Below, piece after piece: positions 23,659-32,765 of a stretch of DNA of 59,830 nt. The stretch's first letter is position 1, and each line of letters opens with the position of its first letter. Below the pieces are notes generated by a model that was given only the letters and a program-made list of their open reading frames with translations, was not told the DNA's origin and searched no databases. Source of the stretch: CALMEH01 sp964548225 (GTDB lineage Bacteria > Acidobacteriota > Blastocatellia > Pyrinomonadales > Pyrinomonadaceae); assembly GCA_964548225.1 (NCBI GenBank), contig CAZJQP010000021.1, forward strand, positions 1 to 59,830. Direction: 5' to 3'. The translations under genes and the position numbers were made by a program.

Positions 23659-26430
23659 TTACGGTTCAGCCATAAAATTCAATTCTGTCAACTCCTCACT
23701 GACGCTAACAACTTGCGGCACGAAGAAATAGCGTTTGTGATTGACCGAAATGATGTAAGTTCCGCCCACTTCCACTTCGTCAAAACGGTAATAACCGAAC
23801 GCACTTGTCTGCACGGTTCGTGTTTCGCCGTTTGTATCGGTCAAAGTTACACGCGCCCGCGCCAGACCGTTTTTGCCAACTGTAACGCGCCCACCGACCG
23901 AGACGTTGGCGGCAACGGGCGCGAGTTGGGCAACCGCAAAAGGAGAGAGTGAGGTCAGACTGAAACTGCATAAATTCGGATAAACACTCGTATTATCCGT
24001 GCGGTTTTGCCACGCGCCCGATTCGAGATGATAAATTCGTAAATTTGCAAACTGCGCGGGCGTGAACGACGACATATTTAAACAAACCGTCGGATTCGTA
24101 TAAACCGCGTTCGTCGAAATGTCGAAATTCAGTCCTGTCGCCGTTCCCATTGGCAGAGCCGGATACGAAGTTAAATTTATTGGCGTTAAATGAACCGCGC
24201 CCGGCGTTGTAATTGTGCCGAAAGTAACTTCCGCTTCGCCCGTTTTCGTTTTGTTGGAAATTGTCGGATTGATTGCGCCTTTGTATTTGCCTCCGCTTCC
24301 GGCATAGAATTGGTCGCGGATTTCCGACGGCGAAAGAGCGCGGTTATAAAGCGCGATTTCGTCAAGTTGTCCAACCCACGCTTCCGTATTCATGAGCCGT
24401 TTGCCCAACCGCAAAATGCCGTTGCCTGTCGGAATCGCTCCGGTGGCGGCGACCGTGCGAGTGTTCACGCCGTTGACGAAGGTGCGTAAGTTTGCGCCGT
24501 CATAAGTCATCGCCAGGTGACTCCAGGTATTGAGCGGCAACTGTGCGCCGCCGTTCACCCAACCGTCACAATCGTTCGGCAATCCCGATATGCCGGCGAT
24601 ATAAACCGCAAAATTTCCGGTCGGAATTCCGCCGCCTGTCGAACAGTTGTTATTGCTGTTTCTTCGTGCCATTTCAAACTGAACAGCGGCGTTTGTTTCC
24701 CTGTTGGCGATTATCGCCATCGAGTTTGGAAAAATAAAATCGAGTGTCGGATAAACCCAGCCTTCGATGCTGATTTGCGCCGTCGGATTCAAGCCCGGCG
24801 CGTCCGCGACTGAAACAGAGCCGCTAAGACTGGCGTCAAATTGAAATCCTTGTCCGACTTTGCCGACTGCGTAGCTCGCGCCGCCCTGCAAAATGCCGTT
24901 GTTTCCGTTGCCGGAAATGTCGTTCGGATTGCCGTCGCCCGTGAACCACGCGATTAATCCGGTCGGAACGGTTGATTGAACTTTGTATTTTCCGGCGAGT
25001 CCGGCGTTTGCAACGGATTGAATTTCGTCCAGCGAAAGAGCGCGGTTGTAAAGCGAGATTTCGTCTATTCCGCCTAACCAGCTATAACCGATGCCGTTGC
25101 CGCTATAAAAAGGATCAAAATCCGCCCCAACAAGCGCACCCTGCGAATCGTATTCAACCGAACCAGTTGTTGTGCCGGATGCGACTGAAACTCCGTCAAT
25201 ATAAAGCGTCAGCGTGTTTGTTGATGCACCCGCCGGATCGTCGAAAGTCAAGGCAATGTGATGCCATATATTTAGCGAAAACGAAGGCGCATTTACTTGA
25301 GCGCAACCGCTGTTATTGCAGACGGCGCCGTGCAGAGTGCCGTTCTGATACCATACGACGTAAGAGTCTAAACCGGCATTACCTAACGGTTTAGCAAAAA
25401 AAGTCATTACAGTAAGCGGCGCACTCGTCAGATTTGCCCAACCCTCAATCGTCAGACTCGTCGGACGAATTGACGGTGAATCGGGTATCTGAACATATTG
25501 ACGGTCAGCGGTGTAATTAAAACCTTGTCCGACCTTGCCGACTGCGTAACTCGCGCCGTTTTGCAGTGTCCCGTTGTTGCCGTTGCCCGAAGAATCGAGC
25601 GCGTCGCCGTCGCCCGCGAGCCACAAAACCTGATTATCCGGCGCGTAGGTCGCCAGCGGTTTGCATTTGCCAATCGTTCCCGCGTTAAAAATCGCCGCGA
25701 TTTCCGACGCTGAAAGCACGCGGTTATAAATGCCGAGTTCATCAACCGCGCCGAAAAAAGCGTTTCGCGCATCGCTGTCGCCGCGTGCGCCGATTGCCGC
25801 GCTCGTCGTAAAAGTGAAAACCGATGAATAACCAATCGGCGTATCGGCAACGCCGTCGAGATAGAAAACGGCTTGCGCGCCCGAAATCGAAACCGCGACG
25901 TGATGCCAGTTTGTATCGGTAATCGTGAAATTTGAATTGATTTGATTAACGCCGACTTGCGTAAAGGCGAGCCGGTTTGTCGGCTGGTCAATCACAATTC
26001 CCCAACCGCTCGCCCCGAAAGCGAAAATCGTCCCGTTCACAAATCCTGCCACCGGTGAATTGGTTAAAATCGCCGCGCTCGAACGCTTCACCCAAGCCTC
26101 GATTGTAAAAGTTTGCAAACGCAAATTCGGCGGATTGCCGACAATCACGCGGTCGCCGCTGTTGCTCGCGTTGCCGTTGCCGCCAAGCTGAAACGCCTGT
26201 CCGACATTGCCCGCCGCGTAAGTTACGCCGTTTTGAATCGTCCCGTTATTCCGCGAACGTGCGTCCAAAGCGTTATTATCGCCCGAATAAGCCGAAACCA
26301 AACCGACCGGAGCAGTCGCGCAAGTTTGCGCCGCCGTCATTTGCGCCAAACCGAACGCTCCGCCGATAAAGGTCAAAGCAACAAATAATACCAAAATCAA
26401 ACGATTGAAATAATTTTTTCTGTAACTCAT
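23659..26430 (-). CDS. Large secreted protein with three LamG-like domains
   Basis: About 923 residues from the ATG at 26430, chosen because it starts a signal peptide (MSYRKNYFNRLILVLFVALT ... TAAQ) and has GGGAG upstream. Three concanavalin/LamG jelly-roll domains follow in tandem (roughly 30-250, 255-485, 490-725). Each opens with a GDGxxxDxSGNGNNGTLQNG-type segment, contains a FTIEAWV-like strand (SIEGWVYPT in the third), and closes with IDEISLYNRALSxxEI. Next is a linking beta region and a C-terminal carboxypeptidase-regulatory-like domain (about 835-923). Likely a surface carbohydrate- or matrix-binding protein; no catalytic residues recognised. Confidence 0.85.
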   Translation of the reverse strand: MSYRKNYFNRLILVLFVALTFIGGAFGLAQMTAAQTCATAPVGLVSAYSGDNNALDARSRNNGTIQNGVTYAAGNVGQAFQLGGNGNASNSGDRVIVGNPPNLRLQTFTIEAWVKRSSAAILTNSPVAGFVNGTIFAFGASGWGIVIDQPTNRLAFTQVGVNQINSNFTITDTNWHHVAVSISGAQAVFYLDGVADTPIGYSSVFTFTTSAAIGARGDSDARNAFFGAVDELGIYNRVLSASEIAAIFNAGTIGKCKPLATYAPDNQVLWLAGDGDALDSSGNGNNGTLQNGASYAVGKVGQGFNYTADRQYVQIPDSPSIRPTSLTIEGWANLTSAPLTVMTFFAKPLGNAGLDSYVVWYQNGTLHGAVCNNSGCAQVNAPSFSLNIWHHIALTFDDPAGASTNTLTLYIDGVSVASGTTTGSVEYDSQGALVGADFDPFYSGNGIGYSWLGGIDEISLYNRALSLDEIQSVANAGLAGKYKVQSTVPTGLIAWFTGDGNPNDISGNGNNGILQGGASYAVGKVGQGFQFDASLSGSVSVADAPGLNPTAQISIEGWVYPTLDFIFPNSMAIIANRETNAAVQFEMARRNSNNNCSTGGGIPTGNFAVYIAGISGLPNDCDGWVNGGAQLPLNTWSHLAMTYDGANLRTFVNGVNTRTVAATGAIPTGNGILRLGKRLMNTEAWVGQLDEIALYNRALSPSEIRDQFYAGSGGKYKGAINPTISNKTKTGEAEVTFGTITTPGAVHLTPINLTSYPALPMGTATGLNFDISTNAVYTNPTVCLNMSSFTPAQFANLRIYHLESGAWQNRTDNTSVYPNLCSFSLTSLSPFAVAQLAPVAANVSVGGRVTVGKNGLARARVTLTDTNGETRTVQTSAFGYYRFDEVEVGGTYIISVNHKRYFFVPQVVSVSEELTELNFMAEP

Positions 26431-26473
26431 TTTTCGACTCCCAACTTCTCCGCGCAAAATTCTAAAGTTCGTT

Positions 26474-26833
26474 CTAGTCTTTAGGCGAAATCTCAATTAC
26501 TTTCCATTTCAGTGAACCTTGATGAACTTCAAAATTGCTGACTAAACAAGTGCCTTCTCCGTTTGAAGTGCCTTTGAATGGAAACCGCGGGTCTGCATCG
26601 TTTTGAAACCCGCTTAATGTAAAAACATTTCCTATTGCACTTTCTTTGAACACAATAAGAGCCGGATAATTTGCTGTATTATATTCACCTGAAAACGAAC
26701 CTGTTGACTTAATTACACCTATTCGTTGCCAGGTCATTGAAACTCCAGTAGAATCATCAGTAAAACGAACCATTATCTCCACCCAAGTCTTATTAGGTCC
26801 ATCAATCAATAATTTCGCGGTTTTGTATGCCAT
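26474..26833 (-). CDS. Small beta-rich protein of unknown function
   Basis: About 119 residues from the ATG at 26833, chosen because AAGGAGA lies about nine bases upstream. No signal peptide or membrane helix. The sequence alternates short beta-type strands (TAKLLIDGPNKTWVEIMV, TGVSMTWQRIGVI, NVFTLSGF, LKWKVIEISP). I recognise no family. It lies 43 bp upstream of the LamG gene on the same strand and may share its transcript. Its promoter region is divergent with the winged-helix sensor gene and is flanked by an 18-bp inverted repeat. Confidence 0.6.
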   Translation of the reverse strand: MAYKTAKLLIDGPNKTWVEIMVRFTDDSTGVSMTWQRIGVIKSTGSFSGEYNTANYPALIVFKESAIGNVFTLSGFQNDADPRFPFKGTSNGEGTCLVSNFEVHQGSLKWKVIEISPKD

Positions 26834-26858
26834 AAAAAATTCTCCTTCTATTCTCAAA

Positions 26859-26984
26859 ACGGAACGGACAAATTATCCGCAATTTCAAAAAAGCATTTAC
26901 TTTTCGGCAAGCGGGCGTTAAAATGTTTGAATTGAATTTGTCCAAATTTTCAATCATTGATTTTTAAATAATTTTCCGTTCCGT
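26859..26984. repeat. Inverted repeat bracketing a divergent promoter region
   Basis: Arms 26859-26876 and 26967-26984 are near-complementary (ACGGAACGGA shared exactly, A/T-rich remainder offset by one base) and lie 90 bases apart. They flank the divergent intergenic region between the small unknown protein and the winged-helix/PD40 sensor. They could be operator half-sites for a looping regulator, or simply an inverted repeat. Confidence 0.5.
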
Positions 26985-27055
26985 AACTAAACTTAATTGA
27001 ACAGTTGCGGCACGTCTTTTATTTAGTATCAATTTTCTCTCAATTTAATGTTAAG

Positions 27056-29197
27056 ATGGTTAAACCGCCTGTTCAGAGGATTTACGAATTTGAGAGTTTC
27101 CGCTTCGATGTTGCACATCTGATGCTTTATCGTGGCGAAGTTGAAATTTCGCTCGCTCCGAAAGCGGCGCAGACGCTTCTGACGCTCATCGAACGGCGCG
27201 GCGAAATTCTCAGCAAGGAAGAATTAATGGAAAATATTTGGAACGATTCGATTGTTGAAGAGGCAAATTTGACGCAATATGTTCACGTTTTGCGAAAAAC
27301 TTTGGGAACGGCGGCAGACGGCAAACCTTTAATCGAAACTTTGCGGCGGCGCGGTTATCGTTTTAACGGCGACGTGCGCTGTCTTGAGAGTCAAACAAAC
27401 GGCAATTACGCGCCGTTTGTTTCGAGAAAGCAAATTGCCGATAAACCCGAAACAAATCGTCGCGGGATTTTATTAAAAACGCTTGCACTTTTCGTTTTCG
27501 CCGGAGTGCTGATTTTAGTCATTTCCGCTTTTTTGAGTTCGAGAAATAGTGCATTGCCCGCCGTTACGCTCAAACGTCTGACACCCGACCGAAATGTTTT
27601 TCAGCCGACCATTTCGCCCGACGGCAAATATCTGGTTTTTTCGGTGCAGGAAAAAGAAGCGGGCAAAACGCTCCGTCTCAAAGATTTGACGAGCGGTAGT
27701 GAGGTGCAGATTATGCCGGACGGCGTTTATATGGATTTGGCTTTTTCGTCCGACAGTAAGCAAATTTATTATCTGACTACAACTCTTGGCGGTCCTAATC
27801 GGACACTCGTTCGCATTCCGCTTTTCGGCGGCAAACCACAGATAATTCTGAAAAATGCCGTCAGCCCGCCCGCCGTTTCGCCCGACGGAAAGCGAATTGC
27901 GATTATCAAATACGATAACGGTTTAGTCGTTTTGGACGAAAATGGTGGCGAAACGTCTAACTCGTTCGATTCTTTGCAGGCAAATTTTAATCCGATTATA
28001 TGGGGTTCTCAGATGTCTTGGTCGCCGGACGGCGAGCGCGTCGCCATCTGCGGACGAGACACAAACGGTCAAGCGCGAATTTTGGATTATTCGGTTAAAG
28101 ACAAAAGCGGAAAATATTTTTCGACACAAAATTTTAACGAAATAGACGACGTGCTGTGGCTTTCAGATAAATCGGGCTTGCTGATTACGGCAAAAGAAAA
28201 ATCGGGCGAACCGTATCAAATTTGGCGCGTTGCTTATCCGTCAGGCAAAACCGAGCGGGTTACACGCGATTTTAACGATTACGATTGGATGAGTATTTCG
28301 GCGGACTCAAAAACGCTCGTCATCGGGCAAAATATCACGAAAACGAACATTTGGCTCGCGTCTTTTGACGATTTGGAAAACCCGAAACAGATAACTTTTG
28401 GTAGTGAAGCGCAAGACGGTTATCGCGGTTTGGCAGTTGCGCCGAACGGCAAAATCATTTTCACCAGCCCGCGTAGCGGCAACGTGGATTTGTGGCAAAT
28501 AAACCCGGACGGCACGAATCAGCAACCGCTGACCGACAATCAAGGAAGTTTGAATATCGCGCCGCGCATCACGTCCGACGGGCGTTACATCGTCTTTGCC
28601 TCATCACGCGGCGGCGATAAACCACACATCTGGCGAATGGACACGGACGGACAAAATCCTCTGCAACTAACCAACAGCAAATATAGTGAAGAACGTTTTT
28701 TTGATATTTCGACAGACGGAAATCGTATTTTTTATGCGTCAGCGAATGAACAAAAACGAATGACGACGTTGCAAGTTTCCATCAACGGCGGCGAACCGTC
28801 CGCACTCGCCGACAATTATCTAAGCTCCGGCTCAATCGCCACCTCGCCCGACGGCAAATTGCTGATGCGCTACGTTTATCTGCCCGAAAGCCAACAACCT
28901 TGGAAATATGGCATCTTCCCCGTCGAAGGCGGCGAACCGCTAAAATTGTTGGAAACCGGAGCTTACCGAAATTTTCTCCGCTGGACGGCAGACGGCAAAG
29001 CATTTCTCTACATCAAACCCGGCACTGCCCAACTCTGGCAAGAACCGATTGACGGTGGCGCACCCACGCTTGTTGCGGATTTAAAGAACGGCGCACTGTT
29101 CAATTTCGCCCTTTCACCCGATTACAAACAAATCGTTTTTGCCAACGGCAGTCAATTCAGCGAAGCGGTTTTAATCGAAAATTTCAAAAATTTTTAG
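27056..29197 (+). CDS. Winged-helix transcriptional regulator with membrane anchor and PD40 beta-propeller
   Basis: About 713 residues from the ATG at 27056 (an in-frame TTG at 27005 is less likely). It has an N-terminal OmpR/CadC-type winged helix (about 8-105) with LAPKAAQTLLTLIERRGEILSKEELMENIW and RYRFNG-type ending YRFNGDV, and one membrane helix near 145-165 (TLALFVFAGVLILVISAFL). The C-terminal 530 residues form a TolB/PD40-type propeller with repeated ISPDGKYLVFS, VSPDGKRIAII, MSWSPDGERVAI and ISTDGNRIFYA blades. The topology suggests a one-component membrane sensor: cytoplasmic DNA binding, extracytoplasmic propeller. Target genes unknown; the divergent small gene and the LamG gene are candidates. 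Confidence 0.88.
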   Translation: MVKPPVQRIYEFESFRFDVAHLMLYRGEVEISLAPKAAQTLLTLIERRGEILSKEELMENIWNDSIVEEANLTQYVHVLRKTLGTAADGKPLIETLRRRGYRFNGDVRCLESQTNGNYAPFVSRKQIADKPETNRRGILLKTLALFVFAGVLILVISAFLSSRNSALPAVTLKRLTPDRNVFQPTISPDGKYLVFSVQEKEAGKTLRLKDLTSGSEVQIMPDGVYMDLAFSSDSKQIYYLTTTLGGPNRTLVRIPLFGGKPQIILKNAVSPPAVSPDGKRIAIIKYDNGLVVLDENGGETSNSFDSLQANFNPIIWGSQMSWSPDGERVAICGRDTNGQARILDYSVKDKSGKYFSTQNFNEIDDVLWLSDKSGLLITAKEKSGEPYQIWRVAYPSGKTERVTRDFNDYDWMSISADSKTLVIGQNITKTNIWLASFDDLENPKQITFGSEAQDGYRGLAVAPNGKIIFTSPRSGNVDLWQINPDGTNQQPLTDNQGSLNIAPRITSDGRYIVFASSRGGDKPHIWRMDTDGQNPLQLTNSKYSEERFFDISTDGNRIFYASANEQKRMTTLQVSINGGEPSALADNYLSSGSIATSPDGKLLMRYVYLPESQQPWKYGIFPVEGGEPLKLLETGAYRNFLRWTADGKAFLYIKPGTAQLWQEPIDGGAPTLVADLKNGALFNFALSPDYKQIVFANGSQFSEAVLIENFKNF

Positions 29198-29266
29198 CCA
29201 CGAATTACACTAATATCACGAATTATTTTTGAACTTTATTCCTGATATTAGTGTAATTCGTGGCTA
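29195..29266. repeat. Perfect 24-bp palindrome containing both stop codons
   Basis: Arms 29195-29218 and 29243-29266 are perfectly complementary over 24 bp with a 24-base loop. The left arm begins with the TAG stop of the sensor gene and the right arm ends with the reverse-complement TAG of selA, so both convergent genes take their stop codons from the palindrome. Confidence 0.92.
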
Positions 29267-30664
29267 AATCTTCTCTAAAATTTCTAAAAGTTTCGCTTCT
29301 TCCGATTCGGAAACCGTTCGCAAATCAATCAAAACCTTATCTTCCAAAATCCGCCCAATCACACACGAATTTCTCAGATTCTGTTCCAGTTTCACAGCCG
29401 AAAATTGTTCGTGTTTGAGCGCAAGAAGCGTTGAAGCGGGCTGAACATCAGGCGCAGAACCGCCGCCGATGATGGATTTGCCTTCGATTATTTCAAAAGT
29501 TAAATCTGGATTTTTATCTAAATTTTCGGCAAATTTTACGGTGCGCGTTTTGAGTTCTTCATTTGTTGCGGAAAGCATTTTCAAAACCGGAATTTCTTGC
29601 AAAGCGGTTTCACGTCGAAAAGATTCAAGCGTTGCTTCGAGCGCGGCGTAAATCAATTTATCAACCCGAAGTGCGCGATAAAGCGGATGTTTGCGAATTT
29701 TTTCAATCGTTTCTTTGCGCCCCACAATCAAACCCGACTGCACACCGCCGAGCAATTTGTCGCCGCTGAAAGTTACCACGTCCGCGCCCGAAGCGATTGA
29801 TTCGGAAATTACGGGTTCATCGTTCAAACCAAATTCCGACAAATCAAAAATCGCGCCCGAACCTGCGTCTTCGTAAAGCAAAATTTCGTTTTTATGAGCC
29901 AAATCCGCCAAATCTTTCAATCGAGGCGTTTCGGTAAATCCAATTATTCGATAATTTGACGGATGAACGCGCAGAAAAAGTTTTGTGTTTTCGCCGATTG
30001 CTTTTTCGTAATCGTTTAATTTTGTTCGATTCGTCGTGCCAACTTCTCTTAAAGTTGCGCCCGATTGCGCCATCACGTCCGGCACACGAAAATCGCCGCC
30101 GATTTCGACTAATTCTCCGCGTGAAATGACGACTTCGCCATCTTCTGCCAAAACTTTCAAAACCAAAAACGCCGCCGAAGCGCAATTATTGACAATCAAC
30201 GAACTTTCCGCGCCTGTTAGTTCGGCAAGCAATTTTTCCGCTCTTGCGCCGCGGTTTCCGCGTTTTCCTGTTTCGAGATTGTATTCGAGATTGCAATAGC
30301 CGGAAGCTGTTTCAAAAATCGCCTTTCGCGCTTTTTCCGATAAAGGTGCGCGTCCCAAATTTGTGTGAACAATCACGCCCGTTGCATTAATAACTTTTTG
30401 GAGTTTTGAATTTTGTTCGCTTCGCCAAATTTTTTCGAGTGCGTTTTCGGCTTCAGTTAACAAATCTTCACGCGAAAATTCACGCGCCGTGTTTTCCAAA
30501 ATTTCGCGCCGCAACGATTCGATTGCCAAACGCGCCAAAACGGTCAAATGTTTCGCACCCGTTTCCGATAAAATTTTCTGCGCTATTTCAGAACGCAAAA
30601 GCGCGTCAACCGATGGGAGAAGCGATAAAATGTTGTTTCTTTTCGGCGCGTCTTGCGGTGTCAT
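29264..30664 (-). CDS. selA: L-seryl-tRNA(Sec) selenium transferase SelA
   Basis: About 466 residues from the ATG at 30664. PLP enzyme converting Ser-tRNA(Sec) to Sec-tRNA(Sec). Visible: N-terminal LLPSVDALLRSE, the KVINATGVIVHTNLGRAPLS segment, the YCNLEYNLETGKRGNRG substrate loop and the PLP lysine in FSGDKLLGGVQSGLIVG. The length matches E. coli SelA. No selB, selD or selenocysteine tRNA is visible nearby, so the rest of the system must be elsewhere if it is functional. Confidence 0.93.
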   Translation of the reverse strand: MTPQDAPKRNNILSLLPSVDALLRSEIAQKILSETGAKHLTVLARLAIESLRREILENTAREFSREDLLTEAENALEKIWRSEQNSKLQKVINATGVIVHTNLGRAPLSEKARKAIFETASGYCNLEYNLETGKRGNRGARAEKLLAELTGAESSLIVNNCASAAFLVLKVLAEDGEVVISRGELVEIGGDFRVPDVMAQSGATLREVGTTNRTKLNDYEKAIGENTKLFLRVHPSNYRIIGFTETPRLKDLADLAHKNEILLYEDAGSGAIFDLSEFGLNDEPVISESIASGADVVTFSGDKLLGGVQSGLIVGRKETIEKIRKHPLYRALRVDKLIYAALEATLESFRRETALQEIPVLKMLSATNEELKTRTVKFAENLDKNPDLTFEIIEGKSIIGGGSAPDVQPASTLLALKHEQFSAVKLEQNLRNSCVIGRILEDKVLIDLRTVSESEEAKLLEILEKI

Positions 30665-30687
30665 AAAAAGATTGTAACTGAAAAAGT

Positions 30688-30800
30688 TCAGAGTTACGCA
30701 TTTATGCGCGGAAAAGTTTGGCAGGAAATCAAATTTTGAAAACAAAATAAACCGGGCAAAGTTGCGATATTTCACGGCTTAAACCGTAACTCTTAACTTT
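30688..30800. repeat. TTCAGAGTTA-family inverted repeat
   Basis: The outer arms AAAAGTTCAGAGTTACG (about 30684-30700) and CCGTAACTCTTAACTTTT (about 30784-30801) are imperfectly complementary, enclosing about 85 bases. The right flank TTTCACGGCTTAAACCGTAA matches TTTCACGGATGAAACCATAA at 46873-46892, so this is a dispersed family. Confidence 0.65.
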
Positions 30801-30879
30801 TTCGCGGAAATATTTCAGCTTTAGCGATTTTCTTTAAATTGGAGAACTTTTCAAAGATTCTAAATCTAACCGAAAAAAA

Positions 30880-31197
30880 ATGGCATTAATAGGAAATACA
30901 TTACATCGTCAAGCAAATTCCAGACTCGAAGAAACACTTGAAGTTGACCGTCAGCTTGCAAAACTCGAAGAAGACATTCGCAAACTAAAAATTGATTTCG
31001 ACATCTTTTTCAACGGCGCAACCAAACGTCCGCCGCTCGAAGCGCGGGCGCGGCTCGAATCAACCTTCAAACGCATCGCCGACAATCGCAAACTAACCTA
31101 CGCACAAAGATATTTGTTGAGTGCATTAACTTCGCGTTTTACGTCTTACCGCGAACTCTGGCGCAGAATGCTCAAAACCAGAGGCGAAGAATTGTAA
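30880..31197 (+). CDS. Small helical protein of unknown function
   Basis: A 105-residue, strongly helical, charged protein without signal peptide. Residues 15-40 (RLEETLEVDRQLAKLEEDIRK) look coiled-coil-forming. The rest is rich in Arg and has KRPPLEARARLESTFKRI and LTYAQRYLLSALTSRFTSYRELW. I recognise no family. Its stop codon overlaps the start of a heptanucleotide inverted repeat. It is convergent with the cold-shock gene. Confidence 0.6.
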   Translation: MALIGNTLHRQANSRLEETLEVDRQLAKLEEDIRKLKIDFDIFFNGATKRPPLEARARLESTFKRIADNRKLTYAQRYLLSALTSRFTSYRELWRRMLKTRGEEL

Positions 31198-31283
31198 AGG
31201 CAAAAAGCAAAAAGCAAAAGGCAAAAGGTAAAAGGTAAAATCAAGAAATTAATTTTGCTTTTTACCTTTTGTCTTTTGCCTTT
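31195..31283. repeat. Heptanucleotide inverted repeat between convergent genes
   Basis: The left part is a tandem of seven-base words (GGCAAAA, AGCAAAA, AGCAAAA, GGCAAAA, GGTAAAA, GGTAAAA) starting at the TAA stop of the upstream gene. The right part (about 31252-31283) has the reverse-complement words (GCTTTTT, ACCTTTT, GTCTTTT, GCCTTTA). The arms pair imperfectly. Confidence 0.85.
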
Positions 31284-31340
31284 AATCACGTCCGGTTTTT
31301 TTCCGAAAACGGAAGAAAAGTCAGACAATTTAATTAACGC

Positions 31341-31550
31341 TTATTGAACTTTCAGCACGTTTTCCGCTTGCGGACCTTTCGGACCGTTTGTAACTTCAAA
31401 CTCTACTTCTTGTCCCTGAATCAAGGTTTTATACCCTTCGCCGGAAATCGCGCTGTAATGCACGAAAATATCCTGTTCGCCGGGTTGTTCTATAAAACCG
31501 TAACCTTTCGCATTATTAAACCATTTAACTTTACCGATTGTTTTTGACAT
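31341..31550 (-). CDS. Cold-shock domain protein, CspA family
   Basis: A 69-residue single cold-shock domain, an RNA/ssDNA-binding beta barrel. RNP1 is KGYGFIEQ (15-22) and RNP2 IFVHYSAI (28-35), preceded by the usual GKVKWFNNAKG. AGGAGGAATTAG upstream gives a strong ribosome binding site. The long A+T-rich leader (see 31551-31726) is in keeping with cold-shock genes, whose 5' UTRs are often regulatory. Which Csp paralogue it is cannot be told from one copy. Confidence 0.95.
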   Translation of the reverse strand: MSKTIGKVKWFNNAKGYGFIEQPGEQDIFVHYSAISGEGYKTLIQGQEVEFEVTNGPKGPQAENVLKVQ

Positions 31551-31726
31551 ATTTCTCTAATTCCTCCTACAAACTTCAGTGAATTTATTTTTTTAATTAG
31601 CCGAACGTATTTTTTCGAGAAAAAACACAGGGCAGAAACTAAAACCTGCTCCGAGCAAAAATTTTGGGAAATTTGCTTTTTACAGATTCAAATAAACGTC
31701 GGACAAAGCAATTCCAAACAATTATA
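31551..31726 (-). promoter_or_regulatory. Long leader and -10 box of the cold-shock gene
   Basis: A TATAAT lies on the minus strand at 31721-31726, giving a leader of roughly 160 bases. A hairpin formed by AGCAAATTT/AAATTTTTGCT words lies about 31652-31676. No good -35 hexamer is seen at the usual distance, so the promoter call is tentative. The remaining upstream sequence to about 31880 shows nothing I can name. Confidence 0.4.
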
Positions 31727-31879
31727 AAACCTTAAATTGCAAGATTTTTGGGATTATTTATTTGTGTGTGTTTTGTTAGACGAAAACGAAATTAGCGAAA
31801 TTTCTGCCTGATGTCAAGACCTGCATTTAACTTTTTCGTAATTTATCTTATTTTCAAGACAAATTCACTTAAAAAGTCC

Positions 31880-31978
31880 TCCTTCCTTTGTCCTTCGTCC
31901 TTTGTTATTTTTATAATGATGAAAACTTCGTTATTGAAAATGAAGATAAAAACGAAGGACAAAGGACAGAAGACAAAT
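31880..31978. repeat. Heptanucleotide inverted repeat running into a start codon
   Basis: The left arm (about 31880-31912) is built from TCCTTCC/TTTGTCC/TTCGTCC words and the right arm (about 31948-31978) from AGGACAA/AGGACAG/AAGACAA words, complementary with an indel. The right arm continues into the ATG of the tryptophan 2,3-dioxygenase gene, and no Shine-Dalgarno sequence other than the repeat's own AGGACA-type words is visible. Confidence 0.75.
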
Positions 31979-32765
31979 GACAGAATACGGAAAAAATCCT
32001 GAGCTTTCTTACAATCAATATTTGAAAGTTCCCGAATTAATTCGGTTACAGGCAACCCTTTCAGAACCTACAAGCCACGATGAATTGCTTTTTATTATCA
32101 TTCATCAAACTTACGAGCTTTGGTTCAAGCAAATTTTGCACGAAATTGACGCGAGCATCAGTTGGTTGAACGAAGGACGAATGTTCCGCGCAAATCATTC
32201 ATTACGCGCAGTTACGGCGATCGAAAAGATTATGGTTTCGCAAATTCATATTCTCGAATCAATGGCGCAGATCGGTTTTTTGGAGTTCAGAGATAAATTA
32301 AATCCGGCGAGCGGTTTTCAATCGATGCAGTTCCGCGAACTCGAATTCGTTTCGGGCGCGAAAGACGAAAAGATTCTGAATTTTTTCGAGTTTGACGAAT
32401 TTGCACATCAAAGATTAAAACAAAGATTCAACTCGCCGACGCTTGCCGACACTTTTTGGAAACTTTTGGAAACAAAAGACTTTGACGTTTCAAATGAAGA
32501 CGCGAGAGTTAAAACAATCGTCAAGGTCTTAGAAAAACCCGAAAAATTTCCCGAACTTTTCACGATGCAGGATTTGCTCATCGAACACGACGAAAACATT
32601 TCGCTTTGGCGTTATCATCACGTTTTAATGGTCGAAAGAATGCTCGGAATGAAGCGCGGCACAGGCGGTTCGGAAGGTTCGGGATATTTGCGGACAACAC
32701 TTTCAAAAAAATTCATTCCCGAACTATGGGAGGCGCGGACACATCTTAAAGTGGAAAACGGATAA
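31977..32765 (+). CDS. kynA: Tryptophan 2,3-dioxygenase
   Basis: A 262-residue heme enzyme opening the indole ring of tryptophan to N-formylkynurenine. Hallmarks: LSEPTSHDELLFIIIHQTYELWFKQ (HQTYELWFKQ at 43-52, active-site residues) and, near residue 210, LWRYHHVLMVERMLGMKRGTGGSEG, with the heme-ligand His and substrate-binding GTGGS. The length is in the short bacterial range. The rest of the kynurenine pathway is not in the window. Confidence 0.95.
   Translation: MTEYGKNPELSYNQYLKVPELIRLQATLSEPTSHDELLFIIIHQTYELWFKQILHEIDASISWLNEGRMFRANHSLRAVTAIEKIMVSQIHILESMAQIGFLEFRDKLNPASGFQSMQFRELEFVSGAKDEKILNFFEFDEFAHQRLKQRFNSPTLADTFWKLLETKDFDVSNEDARVKTIVKVLEKPEKFPELFTMQDLLIEHDENISLWRYHHVLMVERMLGMKRGTGGSEGSGYLRTTLSKKFIPELWEARTHLKVENG

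Noticed and set aside
27690..27705. Fourth copy of the AGCGGTAGC repeat
   Set aside because: It lies inside the sensor coding region without an inverted partner, so chance is the simpler reading.
31551..31880. Riboswitch or thermosensor in the cold-shock leader
   Set aside because: Only a simple hairpin is visible and no known aptamer is recognised; recorded as leader only.
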